From: Thiohalophilus thiocyanatoxydans
GTDB lineage: Bacteria > Pseudomonadota > Gammaproteobacteria > UBA6429 > Thiohalophilaceae
Reading direction: 5' to 3'
Length of the DNA stretch: 64,000 bases
Assembly (NCBI RefSeq): GCF_004366735.1
Contig: NZ_SOQX01000006.1
Location: 1-64,000, forward strand
This document shows, in pieces, positions 34,262 through 42,351 of this stretch. The notes beneath the pieces are model-generated. The model made no database searches and was not told the DNA's origin. It saw nothing but the letters and a program-made list of their open reading frames with translations. The number at the start of each line of letters is the position of its first letter. Position 1 is the first letter of the stretch. The position numbers and the translations under genes were made by a program.

Positions 34262-37177
34262 TTGAAGCCGGCCATACTGGGACTGCGGGGTCGGCTGTTG
34301 TTGCTGGTTTTGCTGGCGGTGATCCCGGCCTTTGTATTGATTGGTTACACGGCCTATCAGCAACGCCAGCAGGTGGCAGCCGAAGTCGATGAGCAGGTCC
34401 TGAGCATCGTACGGAGCGCGGCCCGCGAGCAGCGTCAGCTGATCAGCACGACCCGCCAGTTGCTGATGAGTATGGCGCAACTGCCGGCGGTTGTGCCGAA
34501 CAGTTCGCGCGTGCATGTGTGCAGTGACATTCTGAGTATGCTGCGCAAACCCAATCCTTATTACACCAATTTCGGCGTTGCCAGGCCCGACGGTGAGTTG
34601 TTCTGCAGTGCGTTGCCGATGCACAAAGCGGTGAATATTACCGACCGCAGCTATTTTCAGCGTGCCCTGGAGAGCCGGGATCTGGGCATCGGCGAGTACC
34701 AGATCGGACGTCTTACCGAGGAGCCGGCGATCAATTTCGGCTATCCGGTGACTAATGTGGATGGGGAGATCGTCTCGGTGGTGTTTGCGGCACTGAATCT
34801 CTCCTGGCTGGAGGAGATGATTAGCAATGTGGAACTGCCGGACGGCGCCAGTCTGATGGTGATCGATAATCTCGGCACCTTGCTGGCGCGTTATCCGGAG
34901 ACCGGCAGGGCGGGAGAGTCCGTTCGTGGCGAGGCGGTATTTCAGGCTGTTAAACGACGGGACAGCGAGACAGCGCTGACTCTGCAGAACAAGGCGGGCG
35001 AGTCGGTTCTCTATGCTGTTTCCCCGTTGCACTACAGTACTTCGGGTCGCATCTATATCAGTATCGGCATTCCTGCCGAGATGGCGTTTGCCGGTGTCAA
35101 TCAGTATCTCTATAACAGCGCCAGGTTACTGCTGCTGGTAGTGCTGCTGGTATTCGCGGCGGCCTGGTTCGGCGGCGATATTCTGGTATTACGGCGTATT
35201 CGCGCACTGAAAAGCGCCGCGGAGAAACTGGCGGCCGGCGACATGTCCGCGCGCAGCGGCCTGCCGCGCGGCTCGGAGGAACTGGGCCAGCTGGCAGCGA
35301 CCTTTGATGATATGGCCGGTACGCTGCAACGGACCGACCGGGCGTTGCGTACGCTCAGCGCGGGTAACCATGCGGTGGTGCGTGCAACCGACGAGGCGGG
35401 CCTGCTGCGCGCCCTGTGCGACAATATCGTGACCTCAGGCGGCTATCAGTCTGCCTGGGTAGGCTATCGTGATGAGCAAAACCCCCGACAGGTACAGCTC
35501 AGGGTACTGGCACCGCAGGAAGACGGTGTGCCGGCCGACGAACAGGATCCCCTTGATCTGCTTGGCTCGATAGAACAGGACGATAATCCCGTACGCAGTG
35601 TAATTGAGCAGGGTGAACCCTTTGTCTGTCGGGAACTGGGTCACGATCCCCGCATGACGCCGTGGCGTGTCATGGCCGAAGACCTCCGGATTAATGCACT
35701 CGTATTGTTTCCGCTGCAGGTTAATCACCGAATCATCGGCATTCTCGGAATCAGCTCATCCGATCCCGATGCATTTGATACGAACGAAATATCTCTGCTG
35801 GAAGAGGCGGCCGAGGATCTGGCCTACGGCATTCGTACCCTGCGCATGTCGGTGGCGCATGAACAGGCTCATGCGACTATTTCTCATATGGCTTATTATG
35901 ACTCTTTGACCGACTTGCCCAACCATTCCCTGTTCGATGAGCATTTGCAGACTCGTATAGACAAGGCGCAGCCTACTATTTTGCTGTTTATTGATCTGGA
36001 TCGTTTTCGCGAAGTCAACGAGGCAATCGGCTTTCATCGCGGTGATTCACTGTTGCGCGATGTTGGTGAGCGTATCAATTATTTCCTGCCAGCGGAGATG
36101 CTTCTGGCACGCATGCGTGGTAATGAGTTTGCGGTGTTGGTGCCGGGTGAGAAGGCAGGCGTGGTGGAGAAGACGATTCGGGACATCCTCGCCGCGCTGG
36201 ATAAGCCCTTTAATGTTAATGATCTAACCCTGGACGTCAGTGTGACTATCGGTGTGGTCCGCTATCCTGAACACGGTAGCGAAGTACCGGTGCTGATCCG
36301 TCGGGCGGAAACGGCGGTACGCCAGGCACGCAATGCCAGTGAAAGTGTTGCCGAATACAAGCCGGAGGATGAAGAACTGGGCCAGCGTCGTCTGTCTCTG
36401 GCTACCCAGTTGCGCTACGCCATCGAACAGAATGAGCTTGTGTTGCATTACCATCCGAAGATCGATCTGCCCACTGAAAAACTGTGCGGGGTCGAGGCAT
36501 TGGTGCGCTGGGATCATCCCCGCGAGGGCATGATCCCGCCGAATCAGTTTATCCCCCTGGCCGAGGAGACGGGGCTGATCAAGCCGTTGACCGACTGGGT
36601 ACTCAAAGCCGCCATGTGTCAGTCGACCACCTGGCGCTGGAATAATCTTCGGCTGCCTATCTCGGTCAATCTCTCCGCTCGCAATCTGTATGATCGCCAC
36701 CTGGTCGAGAAAATCGAGCACATGCTGTCTGTCTGCGATACCGACGTCAGTCTGATCAACCTGGAGTTGACCGAAAGCGCCCTGATGATAAACCCGGACA
36801 AATCCATCGAGACACTCCACAAGTTACACGAGCGAGGCTTCTCACTGTTTATCGATGATTTCGGCACCGGTTATTCCTCCCTGAGTTATTTGCAAAAAAT
36901 GGCGGTTTCCGTGCTTAAAATTGACAAGAGCTTTGTCCAGGCGATGCTTTCCGGTCCCGACTCGTTGACCATCGTCAGCTCCACCATTGCCATGGCCCAT
37001 GACCTGGGACTGAAAGTGGTGGCCGAAGGGGTGGAAAACGAAGCAACCTGGAACCGGCTGAAAACGCTGGATTGCGATGTGGCGCAGGGCTATTACATCA
37101 CCCGGCCATTGCCACTGGCCGAATTCGAGGCCTGGCTGGACGAATCGGCCTATAGTACCGGTTTCCGCCGGAGTTGA
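34262..37177 (+). CDS. membrane sensor GGDEF-EAL protein, probable cyclic di-GMP phosphodiesterase
   Basis: A 971-residue protein. TM1 (9-29), a periplasmic dCACHE-like sensor (30-283), TM2 (284-305), HAMP (306-357), a GAF domain (about 370-525), GGDEF (555-700) and EAL (715-960). The GGDEF signature is degraded to RGNEF (near 619), so cyclase activity is unlikely. The EAL domain is intact: Glu745 in EALVRW, the Asn in SVNLSARN, ELTES, Asp865-Asp866 in DDFGTGYSS, LKIDKSFV and VAEGVE. It should therefore degrade cyclic di-GMP in response to a periplasmic signal. The start is TTG with a weak ribosome-binding site. A PilZ receptor gene follows 100 bases on. Confidence 0.88.
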   Translation: MKPAILGLRGRLLLLVLLAVIPAFVLIGYTAYQQRQQVAAEVDEQVLSIVRSAAREQRQLISTTRQLLMSMAQLPAVVPNSSRVHVCSDILSMLRKPNPYYTNFGVARPDGELFCSALPMHKAVNITDRSYFQRALESRDLGIGEYQIGRLTEEPAINFGYPVTNVDGEIVSVVFAALNLSWLEEMISNVELPDGASLMVIDNLGTLLARYPETGRAGESVRGEAVFQAVKRRDSETALTLQNKAGESVLYAVSPLHYSTSGRIYISIGIPAEMAFAGVNQYLYNSARLLLLVVLLVFAAAWFGGDILVLRRIRALKSAAEKLAAGDMSARSGLPRGSEELGQLAATFDDMAGTLQRTDRALRTLSAGNHAVVRATDEAGLLRALCDNIVTSGGYQSAWVGYRDEQNPRQVQLRVLAPQEDGVPADEQDPLDLLGSIEQDDNPVRSVIEQGEPFVCRELGHDPRMTPWRVMAEDLRINALVLFPLQVNHRIIGILGISSSDPDAFDTNEISLLEEAAEDLAYGIRTLRMSVAHEQAHATISHMAYYDSLTDLPNHSLFDEHLQTRIDKAQPTILLFIDLDRFREVNEAIGFHRGDSLLRDVGERINYFLPAEMLLARMRGNEFAVLVPGEKAGVVEKTIRDILAALDKPFNVNDLTLDVSVTIGVVRYPEHGSEVPVLIRRAETAVRQARNASESVAEYKPEDEELGQRRLSLATQLRYAIEQNELVLHYHPKIDLPTEKLCGVEALVRWDHPREGMIPPNQFIPLAEETGLIKPLTDWVLKAAMCQSTTWRWNNLRLPISVNLSARNLYDRHLVEKIEHMLSVCDTDVSLINLELTESALMINPDKSIETLHKLHERGFSLFIDDFGTGYSSLSYLQKMAVSVLKIDKSFVQAMLSGPDSLTIVSSTIAMAHDLGLKVVAEGVENEATWNRLKTLDCDVAQGYYITRPLPLAEFEAWLDESAYSTGFRRS

Positions 37178-37277
37178 TAGCGCCATTCTGTCTGTCTTGA
37201 TTCATCCTCCGTGGCCTGCTACATATAAACTCTATTAATAATAAAACAGGCATAACAGCGTTTACGGGGTTGCGGGC

Positions 37278-37601
37278 ATGCCACAAGCTGAACTGAACTA
37301 CCACGAACGGCGGGATAAATACCGCCTGCCGTTGAATCGCCAGGTACGATTGAGCTCACCAACCCGGGGTGTGCTTCGAGTGGAGGGGGTGGATTATTCC
37401 CCGTCGGGGATCGCCGTCTCCTGCCCGACGCCATTACCCGTTGGGGAACAGATTGCCGTCTGTTTTCCGGTCGGCCGCACCCGGCAGACTGAACTGGAAG
37501 TACAGGGCGAAGTGGTTCACTACTACCGAAAAGATGGTGATTTTGTCCTGGGTATCCGGTTTCTCGAATGGCTGGAACCGCCCACTCACGCCGGTTTTTA
37601 A
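37278..37601 (+). CDS. PilZ-domain protein, cyclic di-GMP receptor
   Basis: A 107-residue single-domain protein. The RxxxR-type arginines are in ERRDKYRLPL near the N-terminus and the DxSxxG motif is DYSPSGIAV, both needed for cyclic di-GMP binding. Position next to the EAL protein suggests the two act on the same output, perhaps motility or pili. It converges with the hypothetical gene at 37655. Confidence 0.85.
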   Translation: MPQAELNYHERRDKYRLPLNRQVRLSSPTRGVLRVEGVDYSPSGIAVSCPTPLPVGEQIAVCFPVGRTRQTELEVQGEVVHYYRKDGDFVLGIRFLEWLEPPTHAGF

Positions 37602-37654
37602 ATCCGAATGTCAATACGGCTCTTTGCCGAACGGACGATCCTGTTAAACGTGTT

Positions 37655-38155
37655 TCAGCCGGCAAGACACGGTGGCTTGCCTGACGTGGGTGCTGCCAGC
37701 GAGGCATGGACCGCGGCGGGTTCGCTGGAGATAAAAATCGCGGCTTGAAATTGTTCGGCGCGTGCCACATTCAGAATCACTTCTTCATAAAGCCAGTAGA
37801 TTAACCCGCTTTCCTCCACCCGGTAACGCCACTGGTAACGCGCCTGTATCCAGGGCTCCCGCAGGCTGTCGAGCGTCTGCCAGGTTGTATCGTCGGTATA
37901 AGCCAGATACCGATCATCAATATGAAAGCGATCGATCTGCAGCGTGTGATCCGCCAGCCTCCGGTATTGCAATCGGTTACCCAGTCGATCATCGCCGTGA
38001 CAATCAATCACAATATTATCTGAGCCAAGTGTCTGTGCTGACGATCGTTCGAGTGGGTAGCGATCCGGCAGGGCTGCCCGTCGCTGTACATCAGCTTCAC
38101 TGCGCTCGCCCTTGTCCCATTGCCTGAAAATAATCTGCAGTAGTAACTGATTCAT
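37655..38155 (-). CDS. hypothetical protein
   Basis: A 166-residue soluble-looking protein, rich in Arg, Asp, Tyr and Trp, with no signal peptide or membrane segment. It contains several WRY/YRW-type aromatic-basic patches in the middle. I do not recognise a family. The codon use resembles that of neighbouring genes. It lies alone between the PilZ gene and the AmmeMemoRadiSam pair. Confidence 0.55.
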   Translation of the reverse strand: MNQLLLQIIFRQWDKGERSEADVQRRAALPDRYPLERSSAQTLGSDNIVIDCHGDDRLGNRLQYRRLADHTLQIDRFHIDDRYLAYTDDTTWQTLDSLREPWIQARYQWRYRVEESGLIYWLYEEVILNVARAEQFQAAIFISSEPAAVHASLAAPTSGKPPCLAG

Positions 38156-38238
38156 CGGTGTTTGGTTATTCCGCGGGAATTTTATTATGCCAATCGAATC
38201 ACTGAGCTGTCATGCAATAGATGATTGAAATATGTCGA

Positions 38239-38793
38239 TTATTTGATCTCATCGACCGTATAGCGCGAAACTTTCAGGGTGTCGGACCAGTAGTCGGCCG
38301 GCAGGCCGGCCTTGCGTTTAAGATGTTGCAGGAACTGTTCGGGTTGGGGCAGGCTTTCCCAGACGGAGGGCAGGAAGGTTCCCCGGTGCCCTCGATCCTC
38401 GAGTATCAGCCCATCGACCTGCGGACGCAGCTGTTTGAGCAGATCGGCCTCACTTGTAAATTGCAGGGGTTCGGCCGGATTGAGCAGGGAAATATGGTAT
38501 TCAAGATCCGGGAATTCATCGGTGCTTAACGGCGCAAAACGAGGATCGCGAAAAGCCGCGGCAAAGGCGTTTTCAGCCACATCGATCACCAGGGGGCGAT
38601 GCGCTTCGAGACTGCCGATACAGCCGCGCAACTGCCGATTTAACATCAGCGTGACAAAACTGGCGCCCGGCTGTTGTAACGACGCGTCATAGTCGCCGGG
38701 CTCGACGGTTAAAGGCCGGCCATGTTGCAGGCCGTATTGAATGGACTGGCGGGCAATGGCCAGTAACTGTTGGCGCTGGTTATCGTCCATCAC
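38239..38793 (-). CDS. AmmeMemoRadiSam system protein A (AMMECR1 family)
   Basis: A 184-residue AMMECR1-domain protein. The strongly conserved LRGCIGSLEA is present, with AFRDPRFAPL, LEYHISLLNP and the late GTFLPSVWESLPQPEQFLQHLKRKAGL segment. The biochemical role is unknown. The ATG overlaps the MEMO gene stop by 4 bases. The radical SAM partner of this three-protein system is not adjacent. Confidence 0.88.
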   Translation of the reverse strand: MMDDNQRQQLLAIARQSIQYGLQHGRPLTVEPGDYDASLQQPGASFVTLMLNRQLRGCIGSLEAHRPLVIDVAENAFAAAFRDPRFAPLSTDEFPDLEYHISLLNPAEPLQFTSEADLLKQLRPQVDGLILEDRGHRGTFLPSVWESLPQPEQFLQHLKRKAGLPADYWSDTLKVSRYTVDEIK

Positions 38794-39587
38794 TGGATAA
38801 GATACGCCCCGTAACCGACCACCTGATCCCGGGGACCGCCGGTATCGCCGGAGTTGCGCTGATCCACCGTGGTGGCCTGCAGGCCGTGTTCACGGGCGAA
38901 CTGCAACAGCCCGTTGACCGGATTGCGACCGCAGGCATCACCATAGCCGATGGCATCGGGCTGCAAGGCTTCGATGGCTTTTGAGGTTGCGCTGTCGAGC
39001 CGTTGTGCGGTGGCATAATCATGGTAATGGCTGAGATCGGAACTGATGACGATCAGGGTCTGCTCATCCCAGAATTGTTCAATGACCTCATCCACCTCAT
39101 GGGGATCGGCTTCACCCACGACTAACGGGATCAGGACAAAGTCATCCAGCACCATTTGTAAAAACGGTAACTGCACTTCCAGGCTGTGTTCCATTGCGTG
39201 GGCCTGATCCGCGCATGTCACCTGTGGTAAAGTTTCCAGCCGTTCGATGGCGGCGCGATCCAGCGGAATCTGGCCCAGGGGTGTGAGAAAATGGCTGGCG
39301 CTGCTGGTGGCCAGTCCACGCAGCGGCACCCGGTGTGAGGGGCCGAGCAACAGCACCCGCTTGAACCGGGAGTGGGCGGGCTGAATCCGGGCGTAAGCGC
39401 TGGCGGCCACCGGACCGGAATAGACGTACCCGGCATGTGGGGCGATGATGGCCCGTGGCACCGGTTCATCGCCACCGAGTTTGGCCCGGGCCTGCTGCAG
39501 ATACGTTTCGAGCATCGGGCGCAGCCGCTCGGGCTCGGCGGGATAAAACATCCCGGCTACGGCGGGTTGGCGAGTGTGGGGGTTCAT
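38790..39587 (-). CDS. AmmeMemoRadiSam system protein B (MEMO1 family)
   Basis: A 265-residue MEMO-like protein related to extradiol dioxygenases. It has RQPAVAGMFYPAEPERL at the start, IAPHAGYVYSGPVAASAY, LLGPSHRVPL, EHSLEVQLPFLQ and VISSDLSHYHDY, which carry the conserved histidines of the metal-like pocket, and the late CGRNPVNGLL with cysteine. It heads the two-gene operon. It may act with protein A and a radical SAM enzyme encoded elsewhere. Confidence 0.88.
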   Translation of the reverse strand: MNPHTRQPAVAGMFYPAEPERLRPMLETYLQQARAKLGGDEPVPRAIIAPHAGYVYSGPVAASAYARIQPAHSRFKRVLLLGPSHRVPLRGLATSSASHFLTPLGQIPLDRAAIERLETLPQVTCADQAHAMEHSLEVQLPFLQMVLDDFVLIPLVVGEADPHEVDEVIEQFWDEQTLIVISSDLSHYHDYATAQRLDSATSKAIEALQPDAIGYGDACGRNPVNGLLQFAREHGLQATTVDQRNSGDTGGPRDQVVGYGAYLIQ

Positions 39588-39667
39588 AGTCTCACCATAG
39601 AGTCACGCTGACAGGGTTTCAAGATAACCCTGTGTCAAAAGCGGAAAATAATCAAGGCAGGAAAAAT

Positions 39668-40453
39668 ATGTTTTCAAGAGGTCTCGCACGATACAACTAC
39701 AGCCTGGTCGGGTTACTGATGGTGTGGGGAACCGCGCCACTGATGGCGGCAGAGGAGGACGAGCAGTCCGGGGCAGAGCAGAGCCCGCCCGCCGAGGAGG
39801 CAACCCCGGCTCCGGACAGGTGGGATGGTGCGGCTGAACTGGGCTTTATCATGAACCGGGGTAATACCGAGAGCGAGACGCTGAATGCCCAGTTCCGGGT
39901 GGAAAATACCCGCCCCAAATGGTTACACCGGGCGGAACTCAAGGTGTTGCAAGTCTCCGAGCAGGAGACCACCACCGCGGAGAGTTATCAACTGTCGGGA
40001 CGCTCCGAATATTCACTGGACGAAAACGATTACCTGTTCGGCACTCTGCGCTACGAGGATGATCGGTTTGCCGGCTACGATCGGCGCACGACCGAAGTCG
40101 TCGGTTACGGGCACCAGTTTCTCAAACGGGAAGATATGACGCTTAAAGGTGAGTTCGGTGCGGGTGCCAGACAGACCAAAAATACCGACGGCAGCAGTGA
40201 CAGTGAAGGCATCGTCCGCGTTGGTCTCGATTATCAATGGGCAATCACCGAGACGAGCTCTTTCAGTGAAACCATTTATGTGGAACACGGTGATCACAAC
40301 ACCTATACGGAGTCGGTAACCGCCGTGACCGCGAAAATCAATAACAGCCTGGCGATGAAGGTAAGCTACACCATCAAGGACAACAGCGAACCACAGCCCG
40401 GTTTCGAGAGTACAGATACCCGTACCGCCATCACATTGGTGTATGATTTTTAA
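39668..40453 (+). CDS. DUF481-family outer-membrane protein (YdiY-like)
   Basis: A 261-residue protein. The signal peptide ends near LMAAEE (about residue 28), followed by an acidic, Pro-rich stretch and a beta-barrel with the DUF481 pattern GAAELGFIMNRGNTESETLNAQFRV and LSGRSEYSLDENDYLFG; the last residue is Phe. YdiY-like proteins have been tied to salt or acid stress. ATG 39668 with AGGA upstream replaces the longer GTG frame at 39632. Confidence 0.82.
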   Translation: MFSRGLARYNYSLVGLLMVWGTAPLMAAEEDEQSGAEQSPPAEEATPAPDRWDGAAELGFIMNRGNTESETLNAQFRVENTRPKWLHRAELKVLQVSEQETTTAESYQLSGRSEYSLDENDYLFGTLRYEDDRFAGYDRRTTEVVGYGHQFLKREDMTLKGEFGAGARQTKNTDGSSDSEGIVRVGLDYQWAITETSSFSETIYVEHGDHNTYTESVTAVTAKINNSLAMKVSYTIKDNSEPQPGFESTDTRTAITLVYDF

Positions 40454-40493
40454 GTGTCCCGGCACAAGCCGTCAATAAAGAGTTGAAGCAAGC

Positions 40494-41045
40494 ATGACAG
40501 ACAACGTTCGTATCGGCATCGTGACTGTCTCCGACCGCGCCAGTCGGGGCGAATACGACGATCAGGGGGGACCGGCTATCCGCGAATGGCTGGACAAGGC
40601 CTTGACCAATGAGTGGGAAGCGGTGTCGCGGCTGGTTCCCGATGAGCAGGATCAGGTTGAGGCGGCGCTGAAAGAGCTGGCGGATGAACAGCAGTGTTGT
40701 CTGATCGTCACCACCGGCGGCACCGGTCCGGCGCGGCGCGATATTACTCCCGAAGCCACCGAAGCGGTATGCGACAAGGTGCTCGACGGTTTTGGCGAAC
40801 AGATGCGCGCGGTCTCCCTGCAATATGTCCCCACCGCGATTTTGTCACGCCAGATGGCTGGGATCCGGGGAAAGAGTCTGTTGATCAACCTGCCGGGCAA
40901 ACCGTCAGCGATAGCCGATTGCCTGGATGCGGTGTTTCCGGCGGTGCCGTATTGCATCGATCTGATCGAGGGGCCGTATCTGGAAACCCGCGATGAGGCG
41001 GTCAAGGCGTTTCGTCCCAAACATGCAAAAAAGCCGGCCGACTGA
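40494..41045 (+). CDS. mog: molybdopterin adenylyltransferase
   Basis: A 183-residue MoaB/Mog protein. It is closer to Mog: SDRASRGEYDDQGGPAIREWL, TTGGTGPARRDITPEAT with the nucleotide-binding loop and the catalytic aspartate region, PTAILSRQMAGIRGKSLLINLPG and the ending SVPYC-like PYCIDLIEGPYLET. It adenylates molybdopterin before metal insertion. The prmB gene starts 4 bases after its stop. Confidence 0.9.
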   Translation: MTDNVRIGIVTVSDRASRGEYDDQGGPAIREWLDKALTNEWEAVSRLVPDEQDQVEAALKELADEQQCCLIVTTGGTGPARRDITPEATEAVCDKVLDGFGEQMRAVSLQYVPTAILSRQMAGIRGKSLLINLPGKPSAIADCLDAVFPAVPYCIDLIEGPYLETRDEAVKAFRPKHAKKPAD

Positions 41046-41049
41046 GGCG

Positions 41050-41979
41050 ATGGAAAAAACCGATATCCATCGCGCATTGGCCCCGGCCGCCGATATGCGC
41101 GAATTGATCCTGCAAACCGAGTCTCTGCTTGATGCGAGCGGAATCTATTTCGGTCACGGCACCGACAATGCGCTGGACGAGGCCGCCTATCTGGTGTCCT
41201 ACAGCCTGGGATTGGCGCCGGATTTCACCGATCAGGATCTGCAACGTCAGGCCAGTGACGAACAGAAACAGCAACTGGCCGATCTGTTATGGCAACGGAT
41301 CCGCACACGCAAGCCTGCTGCCTATCTGACCCATGAAGCGTGGTTTGCCGGCCTCAAATTTTATGTGGATGAACGGGTGTTGATTCCCCGGTCACCTTTC
41401 GCGGAGCTGATTGCCGATCAATTTGAGCCCTGGGTGGATGCTTCGAAGGTGCAGCATGCGCTGGATTTGTGCACCGGCGGGGGCTGTATTGCCATCGCCA
41501 TGGCCGAAGCCCTGCCGCAGGCCCGGATCGATGCCAGTGATCTCTCCGCCGGGGCGCTGGCGGTGGCCCGGATCAATGTCGATCAATACGCTTTGGCGGA
41601 TCGGATCGAACTGATCGAATCGGATCTGTTCGCCGGGCTGGGTGAGCGGCGTTACGATCTGATCGTCAGCAACCCCCCCTATGTGGATGCCGACGACATG
41701 GCCGCACTGCCCGAGGAGTACCGGCACGAACCGGCCATGGGCCTGGCTGCCGGGACGCAGGGACTCGATTTTGTCCTGCCCATGTTGCGCGAGGCGCCCC
41801 GGCATCTGAATCCGGGCGGAGTGTTGATCGTGGAAGTGGGCAACAGCGCCGAGGCGCTGGCCGATTTGCTGCCCGGGGTGCCGTTTACCTGGCTGGAATT
41901 CGAGTTCGGCGGCCACGGCGTATTCCTGCTCACCGCCGAACAACTGAGCGCGGCTTCGGAGGCGATCCTGGCGGTGTAG
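41050..41979 (+). CDS. prmB: ribosomal protein uL3 N5-glutamine methyltransferase
   Basis: A 309-residue class I methyltransferase, within one residue of E. coli PrmB. It has an N-terminal helical domain, VLIPRSPFAELI, the SAM loop LDLCTGGGCIAIAMA and the catalytic SNPPYVDADDM. Similar HemK (PrmC) proteins lack the IPRSPFAEL pattern. ATG 41050 is used, as the frame upstream overlaps mog. It modifies a glutamine of L3 during ribosome assembly. Confidence 0.92.
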   Translation: MEKTDIHRALAPAADMRELILQTESLLDASGIYFGHGTDNALDEAAYLVSYSLGLAPDFTDQDLQRQASDEQKQQLADLLWQRIRTRKPAAYLTHEAWFAGLKFYVDERVLIPRSPFAELIADQFEPWVDASKVQHALDLCTGGGCIAIAMAEALPQARIDASDLSAGALAVARINVDQYALADRIELIESDLFAGLGERRYDLIVSNPPYVDADDMAALPEEYRHEPAMGLAAGTQGLDFVLPMLREAPRHLNPGGVLIVEVGNSAEALADLLPGVPFTWLEFEFGGHGVFLLTAEQLSAASEAILAV

Positions 41980-42167
41980 ACAAAGAAAACCCAACGCAGA
42001 GGCGCAGAGAAAACATAATTATTTCAGGCATCTCTGAACGGGGTCATTCCGGCGATTGTACCCGTCAGCCGATACGAAGAATGTCAGGTAGCGCTGCGCG
42101 CAACCTGACCTGCTCGCTTCGCTGCTTGACCAGCAGGGCCGGGCGACGACGAATGAGGAAAAGCCTT

Positions 42168-42240
42168 TAACCACGAAGACCCGAAGCCACGAAGGTTTGA
42201 TGGATTTGAAACTTCGTGTTCTTCGTGCCTTCGTGGTGAG
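42168..42240. repeat. family D dyad repeat (ACCACGAAG type)
   Basis: Heptad-like GAAGCCACGAAG units at 42168-42199 are repeated inverted at 42209-42240. A related copy with the same left edge (GAAAAGC, then TTAACCACGAAGAC) lies at 61308. The 372-base prmB-hemN gap also holds a shorter dyad (TCAGGT/ACCTGA around 42088) and a family B half-arm near 41990-42020. Confidence 0.75.
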
Positions 42241-42289
42241 TTTCTTATCCCTGATTTGAGAGGGTCCGCGATCATGGTATGAGCCGGAT

Positions 42290-42334
42290 TTGATCCAGAT
42301 CATAGTCCGCAGCCGCCAAAAATGGCGATAATAC
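42290..42334 (+). promoter_or_regulatory. FNR/Anr-type promoter of hemN
   Basis: TTGATCCAGATCAT (42290-42303) matches the FNR consensus TTGAT-N4-ATCAA at 13 of 14 positions counting free bases. TAATAC (42329-42334) is a good -10 box, with its centre 35 bases from the box centre. This puts the box near -41.5, the class II activator position, and transcription would start near 42340 just before the gene. Confidence 0.78.
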
Positions 42335-42351
42335 CGACAATTTCCTGGGGG

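Noticed and set aside
34262-37177. active diguanylate cyclase call for the GGDEF-EAL protein
   Set aside because: The GGDEF motif is RGNEF, which lacks key metal and substrate residues; the phosphodiesterase call is favoured.
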